DNA from: Candidatus Aenigmatarchaeota archaeon
GTDB lineage: Archaea > Aenigmatarchaeota > Aenigmatarchaeia > QMZP01
Assembly: GCA_003663225.1 (NCBI GenBank)
Contig: QMZP01000060.1
Coordinates: forward strand, 1 to 5,965
Length of the DNA stretch: 5,965 bases
Direction of reading: 5' to 3'
Position numbers and translations under genes: made by a program. The notes under the pieces were generated by a model that did not search any database, was not told the DNA's origin, and worked only from the letters and a program-made list of their open reading frames with translations. Of the stretch, positions 1 through 3,341 are shown piece after piece (the stretch's first letter is position 1; each line of letters begins with the position of its first letter).

Positions 1-2
1 CC

Positions 3-10
3 TTTATATC
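3..10 (+). promoter_or_regulatory. TATA box of the first thioredoxin-fold gene
   Basis: The A/T-rich element tttatat lies with its centre about 27 bases before the ATG at 33. Archaeal TATA boxes normally sit about 26-27 bases before the transcription start, so the transcript would begin at or next to the start codon and be leaderless. No Shine-Dalgarno-like sequence precedes the ATG, which agrees. The BRE region falls at the window edge and cannot be judged. Confidence 0.55.
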
Positions 11-32
11 CTTCGGCCGGCATCAATAATGC

Positions 33-416
33 ATGGAGAACATGCATCTTCTCTTGGTAGCTGTCGTGACCGTCATAATCGTGGTCACGGGGGCATGTGC
101 CACTGGGTTCTGCACGGCAGATGTGCCTGACAACGGAAGCAACGTGACCGGTTCAAAGGAGGCGCTTGCGAAGTGCCTCAGCGAGAACGGTGCCAGGATG
201 TATGGCGTTGATGCGTGCAGCCACTGCCAGCACCAGAAGTCGCTGTTCGGCGATGCCTTCCAGTACGTGGACTACACCGAATGCACGAGGGACAGGGACG
301 CATGCCGGGCCGCGGGCATAACGGCATACCCGACGTGGGTGATAGGCAGCGAGATATACAAGGGAGCGCTCCCGCTGGAGACGCTTGCTGGTCTGTCCGG
401 CTGCTATTACGAATGA
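33..416 (+). CDS. Membrane-anchored extracytoplasmic thioredoxin-fold protein (VKOR-type Trx domain)
   Basis: This 127-residue protein has an N-terminal hydrophobic segment (about residues 5-21) that would serve as a membrane anchor or uncleaved signal, followed by a short linker and a thioredoxin-fold domain (about 42-124). Residues C62-S-H-C65 form the CXXC active site, and P100 in AYPTW is the cis-proline that faces it in the fold. Around these, the pattern of a tyrosine-glycine before the CXXC, QHQKSLFG after it and AAGITAYPTW resembles the C-terminal thioredoxin domain of vitamin K epoxide reductase (VKOR) family proteins. That similarity includes the extra cysteine pair C84 and C91. No VKOR four-helix membrane domain is present, so this is a stand-alone partner-type domain. 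The likely role is thiol-disulfide exchange outside the membrane. Start 33 is preferred over the in-frame ATG at 42 because of the TATA spacing. C22 and C27 lie near the membrane exit. An oxidoreductase is well supported; substrate and redox direction are unknown. Confidence 0.85.
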   Translation: MENMHLLLVAVVTVIIVVTGACATGFCTADVPDNGSNVTGSKEALAKCLSENGARMYGVDACSHCQHQKSLFGDAFQYVDYTECTRDRDACRAAGITAYPTWVIGSEIYKGALPLETLAGLSGCYYE

Positions 417-418
417 TT

Positions 419-446
419 GGTTTCTGTTGTGAAACCTTCCTTTTTT
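419..446 (+). terminator. Hairpin plus T-tract terminator after the first gene
   Basis: Three bases after the stop codon, ggtttc (419-424) and gaaacc (431-436) form a perfect 6-bp stem with a 6-base loop. It is followed at once by a pyrimidine run ending in six T (441-446). T-tracts are the main archaeal termination signal, and the stem would reinforce it. This would end the transcript of the gene at 33-416. Confidence 0.6.
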
Positions 447-483
447 ATCATGCAAGCATGGTGGGCGATACTGCTGACATATT

Positions 484-514
484 GGCGGGCCATGCCCGCC
501 TTTCCTTTCTTTTT
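484..514 (+). terminator. Second, GC-rich hairpin plus T-rich tract
   Basis: The arms ggcgggc (484-490) and gcccgcc (494-500) form a perfect 7-bp GC-rich stem with a 3-base loop, followed by a T/C run from 501 to 514. It reads as a + strand terminator, because the opposite strand lacks a T-run after the stem. It lies about 40 bases beyond the first terminator with no recognisable gene between them, so it is probably a backup that insulates the desulfurase promoter. An end for an unrecognised short RNA is the alternative. Confidence 0.55.
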
Positions 515-528
515 GCCGCACAATCGGC

Positions 529-538
529 ATATTTATTA
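529..538 (+). promoter_or_regulatory. TATA box of the cysteine desulfurase operon
   Basis: The A/T-rich stretch atatttatta has its core centred near 534. That is about 27 bases before the ATG at 561, and too close (about 9 bases) to the ATG at 543 for that codon to lie inside the transcript. The element therefore supports a leaderless mRNA starting at 561 and decides the start of the desulfurase. Confidence 0.6.
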
Positions 539-560
539 AGCAATGAATGTGACTAATCAT

Positions 561-1772
561 ATGGACGTTGATAGCATACGCGAGGACTTCGTGGTACTGC
601 AGAAAGAGGTCAATGGCAAGCCCATAATATACATGGACTCTGCCTGCATGTCCCTCAAGCCGCTGAAGGTTCTGGAGGCTATAAACAATTATTATATGAA
701 CTTCCCCTCTTGTGCCGGCAGAAGCAACCACACCCTCAGCAACCAGGTAGAGGAAGAGAGGAAGAAGGCCAGGGAGGCCATACAGAAGTTCATAGGGGCC
801 GATCGGTCCAACGAGATAATATTCACCAGGAACACCACCGAGGGGCTGAACCTCGTCATGAGCTCCCTCGACTTCGACGAAGGCGATGTGATACTGACCA
901 CTGACAGGGAGCATAACTCCAACCTGATACCATGCCACATGCTGGCGAAGAGCGCGGGCATAACGCACCAGGTCGTGAAGTCCGGCGACGACTTCACCTT
1001 CGACATGGACAGGTTCCAGCAGGCCCTTAGCGACAAGGTCAAGCTCGTATCCTTTGTCTATACATCCAACCTCGACGGCCACACGCTGCCTGTCAAGGAG
1101 ATAATTAAGGCAGCGCATGACAACGGCTCAATGGTCATGCTGGACGCCGCGCAGGCTGTCCCGCACCACGACGTGAACGTGAAGAAGCTTGACGTTGATT
1201 TCCTCGCCTTTTCCGGCCACAAGATGCTGGGGCCGACCGGGACAGGCGCGCTGTACGTGAAGGAGGAGCTTCAGGGGCTGCTGAGGCCTTTCATGGTAGG
1301 AGGCGAGACCGTTGAATGGAGCACTTATGACGACCACAAGTTCCTCAACCCCCCTGAGAGGTTCGAGGCAGGCCTGCAGAATTATGCCGGTGAGATAGGG
1401 TTCGCAGCGGCTGCGAGATACATAAGCTCTGTGGGCAAGGACAACATATCATGGCATGAGCAGAAGCTCACAGAAAGGTTGCATGAGGGGCTGTCATCAA
1501 TCAAAGGCGTGGAGATAGTAGGCGTGCAGAACCCGTCATTAAGAGGCGGGATAACATCCTTCAACGTCTCCGGCATGGGATTCCATGAGGTCGCTATGCT
1601 ACTCAACGAGAACGACAACATAATGGTTAGGTCAGGCCAGCACTGTGTGCATTCATGGTTCAAGGCCCATGAGATAGAGGGTTCTGTGCGCGCTTCGTTG
1701 TATCTGTATAATACAGAAGAGGAAGTTGACAAAATGGTTTCTGCTATAGGGGAGATAGCGAAGCTTTCTTAG
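561..1772 (+). CDS. sufS: Cysteine desulfurase, SufS/CsdA type (group II)
   Basis: This is a PLP-dependent class V aminotransferase-fold enzyme that takes sulfur from L-cysteine, leaving alanine and an enzyme-bound persulfide for Fe-S cluster or other sulfur-compound assembly in the cytosol. With the start at 561 it has 403 residues, close to the roughly 406 of E. coli SufS. Visible landmarks in this numbering are: the substrate-binding segment near residues 53-60 (AGRSNHTLS); RNTTEGLN near 90-97; H118 in REHNSN, the cofactor-stacking histidine; D195 and Q198 in LDAAQAVPH; K221 in SGHKMLGPTG, the lysine that forms the PLP aldimine; and C362 in RSGQHCVHS, the catalytic cysteine. All catalytic residues are intact. 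An upstream in-frame ATG at 543 would add six residues but lies too near the TATA box. No sufB, sufC, sufD, sufE or sufU is in the window. It is probably co-transcribed with the thioredoxin-fold gene that follows 8 bases later. The family is certain; the sulfur acceptor is not. Confidence 0.93.
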   Translation: MDVDSIREDFVVLQKEVNGKPIIYMDSACMSLKPLKVLEAINNYYMNFPSCAGRSNHTLSNQVEEERKKAREAIQKFIGADRSNEIIFTRNTTEGLNLVMSSLDFDEGDVILTTDREHNSNLIPCHMLAKSAGITHQVVKSGDDFTFDMDRFQQALSDKVKLVSFVYTSNLDGHTLPVKEIIKAAHDNGSMVMLDAAQAVPHHDVNVKKLDVDFLAFSGHKMLGPTGTGALYVKEELQGLLRPFMVGGETVEWSTYDDHKFLNPPERFEAGLQNYAGEIGFAAAARYISSVGKDNISWHEQKLTERLHEGLSSIKGVEIVGVQNPSLRGGITSFNVSGMGFHEVAMLLNENDNIMVRSGQHCVHSWFKAHEIEGSVRASLYLYNTEEEVDKMVSAIGEIAKLS

Positions 1773-1775
1773 GTG
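1771..1775 (+). promoter_or_regulatory. Shine-Dalgarno site AGGTG overlapping the sufS stop
   Basis: AGGTG matches the archaeal anti-Shine-Dalgarno core and ends 5 bases before the ATG at 1781. Its first two bases are the last two of the TAG stop of the desulfurase. This supports translation of the downstream gene from a shared transcript, since no separate TATA box fits between the two genes. Confidence 0.65.
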
Positions 1776-1780
1776 TTCTC

Positions 1781-2578
1781 ATGTCTGCCTGCTTGATAGC
1801 TCTGGTAATACTGGCCTTCATGAGCGTGTTCTCCGCGAAATACAGGAGATGGGCAAGGGAGGCGTTCAACTGCGTTGCCAGGAGGGTAACCCTTAGGCCG
1901 TGCAACACCACCTTCAACCAGAAGGTCAAGGCAAAGGTGACGAGCAGGCTGATGAGGAGGAGCATGCGGTTCGCCCGCTTCACATACAGGCATTTCGAGG
2001 GGATATCCTGGGTTTTCACCATAGTCATGTTCGTATCACTGGCATATACTGCCTATGGCTTCTATAACCTGGCTGTTCTCGGGACATGCGACCCTATCAC
2101 AGGGGACTGCATCTTCAATCCAGGCGGCAACCCCAACAGGGTGCTGTGCCCGTTCCATGACCTGGAGCCCCATGAGAGCGTCCCGACCATAGGCGGGTTC
2201 ATGGACATAGAGTCCGCATCCATAGATGGCCGGCCAAAGGTCTATTTCATCGGGACTACGTGGTGCCCGCATTGCGCATGGGAGCGCCCGTTGTTCATCA
2301 ATGTCACCTCGATGTTCTCAGACCATGCCGATATCAAGGTTATAGAGATAGACCAGGATTACACAGAAGGTGAGATGGAGATGTTCAACCATTACTCGCC
2401 CGAAGGCAGCATACCTGTTGTGATACTCGGGGGCAAATATTTCAGGATAGGGTCTGGCGAAGACCTGGGCGAGGATGGTGAGAGGCAGGCGCTGACTGCC
2501 ATAATGTGCAAGATAACGGGCGACCCGATAGACATCTGCCACAGCCCCGACGTGTCCGGCTTGACAGCAAAGCTGTGA
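1781..2578 (+). CDS. Membrane-anchored thioredoxin-fold protein with CPHC active site
   Basis: This 265-residue protein has two hydrophobic segments (about 3-18 and 75-100) separated by a strongly basic, cysteine-containing stretch (about 20-72). A C-terminal thioredoxin-like domain (about 150-245) follows. W161-C162-P-H-C165 is the CXXC site and P212 in GSIPVV is the likely cis-proline. Between membrane and Trx domain lies a Cys/Pro/Gly-rich linker with C103, C110 and C123; C243 and C253 follow near the end. Under the positive-inside rule, the basic loop is cytosolic and the Trx domain extracytoplasmic. The N-terminal part (basic loop, RPCNT, then a HFE-x-ISW-x-FT membrane segment) resembles a conserved uncharacterised section that I recall from DPANN-type archaeal proteins; this is memory, not a search. 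The start at 1781 has a good SD. It follows sufS by 8 bases and is probably in its operon. A disulfide oxidoreductase role is likely; the substrate is unknown. Confidence 0.85.
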   Translation: MSACLIALVILAFMSVFSAKYRRWAREAFNCVARRVTLRPCNTTFNQKVKAKVTSRLMRRSMRFARFTYRHFEGISWVFTIVMFVSLAYTAYGFYNLAVLGTCDPITGDCIFNPGGNPNRVLCPFHDLEPHESVPTIGGFMDIESASIDGRPKVYFIGTTWCPHCAWERPLFINVTSMFSDHADIKVIEIDQDYTEGEMEMFNHYSPEGSIPVVILGGKYFRIGSGEDLGEDGERQALTAIMCKITGDPIDICHSPDVSGLTAKL

Positions 2579-2585
2579 GCATGCC

Positions 2586-2602
2586 CTTTTTAAAGTATTT
2601 AA
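2586..2602 (+). promoter_or_regulatory. TBP promoter (TATA box) merged with the upstream operon's T-tract
   Basis: The element tatttaa (2596-2602) is centred about 27 bases before the ATG at 2627, which again predicts a leaderless transcript. A purine-containing taaag just before it could serve as BRE. The five T at 2587-2591, eight bases after the stop of the previous gene, could act as that operon's T-tract terminator, so end and start signals are packed into the 48-base gap. No SD precedes the ATG. Confidence 0.6.
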
Positions 2603-2626
2603 GGTTTACGGCGCCAAATATAAGGC

Positions 2627-3265
2627 ATGGCAAAGGAAGAGTTTGACGTAAAAATACAGAACATCGTTGCCTTTACCGACCTGGGAAAGGCGATATCTCT
2701 CGAGAGGGTGCTTGAAAAGCTGGAGAACACAGAGTACCAGCCTGAGCAGTTCCCTGGCCTGATATACAGGATGCAGAGCCCTAGGGCGTCTGCGCTGATA
2801 TTCTCGCAGGGCAAGATAGTATGCACAGGGACCAAGTCCGTCGATGACATGAAGGCGGCAATGGCTAAGATAGTGTCAGACCTGCGAAGCATAGGGTTCA
2901 AGATACCGGACAACTACAAGCCAACAGTCGAGAACATAGTGGCTTCGTCCGCGATAGACGCGGACCTGAACCTGGACGAGATAGCGTTCCAGCTTGAGAA
3001 TTCCGAATACGAGCCTGAGCAGTTCCCTGGCCTGGTGTACAGGATAAGCCAGCCGAGGGTGGCCTTCCTTCTGTTCAACTCCGGCAAGATAATAATAACA
3101 GGCGCCAGGAACAACAAGGAGATACACGACGCGCTCAACGTTTTCAAGGGCAACCTGGAGGAGATCGGCGTCAAGGTCAAGCCGATAAGCCAGGAAGCCG
3201 CCGAGCGGAAGAAGAAGGAAATGGAGAAGCTCAAGAAAAAGGCAAAGCCTGCCAGGAAGAAGTAG
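2627..3265 (+). CDS. tbp: TATA-box-binding protein (TBP), archaeal, with basic C-terminal tail
   Basis: This is the general transcription factor that binds and bends the TATA box and recruits TFB and RNA polymerase. The saddle consists of two direct repeats, about residues 6-92 and 97-183. All four DNA-kinking phenylalanines are present as two pairs 17 residues apart: F42 (PEQFPGL) and F59 (ALIFSQGK), F133 (PEQFPGL) and F150 (LLFNSGK). The paired minor-groove asparagines are N12 (QNIVA) and N103 (ENIVA). The saddle is thus complete and both halves look functional. At 212 residues it is longer than the usual archaeal TBP of roughly 180-190. The extra part (about 187-212) is a lysine/arginine-rich, probably helical tail, whereas several well-known archaeal TBPs end in an acidic tail. 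The gene has its own promoter and looks monocistronic. Whether it regulates itself cannot be seen. The identification is secure; the tail's function is unknown. Confidence 0.97.
   Translation: MAKEEFDVKIQNIVAFTDLGKAISLERVLEKLENTEYQPEQFPGLIYRMQSPRASALIFSQGKIVCTGTKSVDDMKAAMAKIVSDLRSIGFKIPDNYKPTVENIVASSAIDADLNLDEIAFQLENSEYEPEQFPGLVYRISQPRVAFLLFNSGKIIITGARNNKEIHDALNVFKGNLEEIGVKVKPISQEAAERKKKEMEKLKKKAKPARKK
2739..3034 (+). repeat. Internal direct repeat of TBP with a 23-base identical block
   Basis: Bases 2739-2761 and 3012-3034 are identical over 23 bases and encode the PEQFPGL loop of each saddle half, 273 bases (91 codons) apart. The two-fold repeat of TBP is ancient and known; exact nucleotide identity over this length is more than protein similarity alone demands. 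Confidence 0.8.
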
Positions 3266-3283
3266 GCCGTTTTCTGGTGTATG

Positions 3284-3297
3284 AAAGGTTTAAATAG
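3284..3297 (+). promoter_or_regulatory. Promoter (BRE and TATA box) of the large surface-protein gene
   Basis: A tttaaatag TATA element (3289-3297) is preceded by the purine-rich aaagg, a plausible BRE. A start of transcription about 27 bases beyond the TATA centre, near 3320, would leave a leader of about 22 bases. Unlike the other promoters here, this mRNA would have a 5' leader. The gttt(t)c stretch at 3268-3273 is a weak candidate for ending the TBP transcript. Confidence 0.6.
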
Positions 3298-3332
3298 CCT
3301 TATGTTAATGAAAGCATTATAGTGCAAATAAT

Positions 3333-3336
3333 GGTG
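3333..3336 (+). promoter_or_regulatory. Shine-Dalgarno core GGTG of the surface-protein gene
   Basis: GGTG lies 5 bases before the ATG at 3342, the same core and spacing as the site before the gene at 1781. Upstream in-frame ATGs are excluded by nearby stops, so the site fixes the start at 3342. Confidence 0.55.
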
Positions 3337-3341
3337 TAAGA

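Noticed and set aside
90..113. Possible lipobox around C22 or C27 of the first protein.
   Set aside because: The residues before either cysteine do not fit the usual L-A/S-G/A-C pattern well; a simple membrane anchor explains the hydrophobic stretch.
449..460. Small inverted repeat catgc-aa-gcatg that might be an operator.
   Set aside because: It is too short to distinguish from chance and has no second copy near another promoter.
450..539. Short hydrophobic 29-codon frame between the two terminator hairpins.
   Set aside because: It has no SD or well-placed TATA box, runs through the second hairpin and into the desulfurase promoter, and resembles nothing known.
543..560. Upstream in-frame ATG as start of the cysteine desulfurase.
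   Set aside because: It lies only about 9 bases after the TATA centre, before the expected transcription start, and adds six residues with no family match.
153..1118. Long minus-strand open frame of 321 codons.
   Set aside because: It runs antisense across two well-identified genes, shows no recognisable domain, and reflects codon-position bias of the + strand genes.
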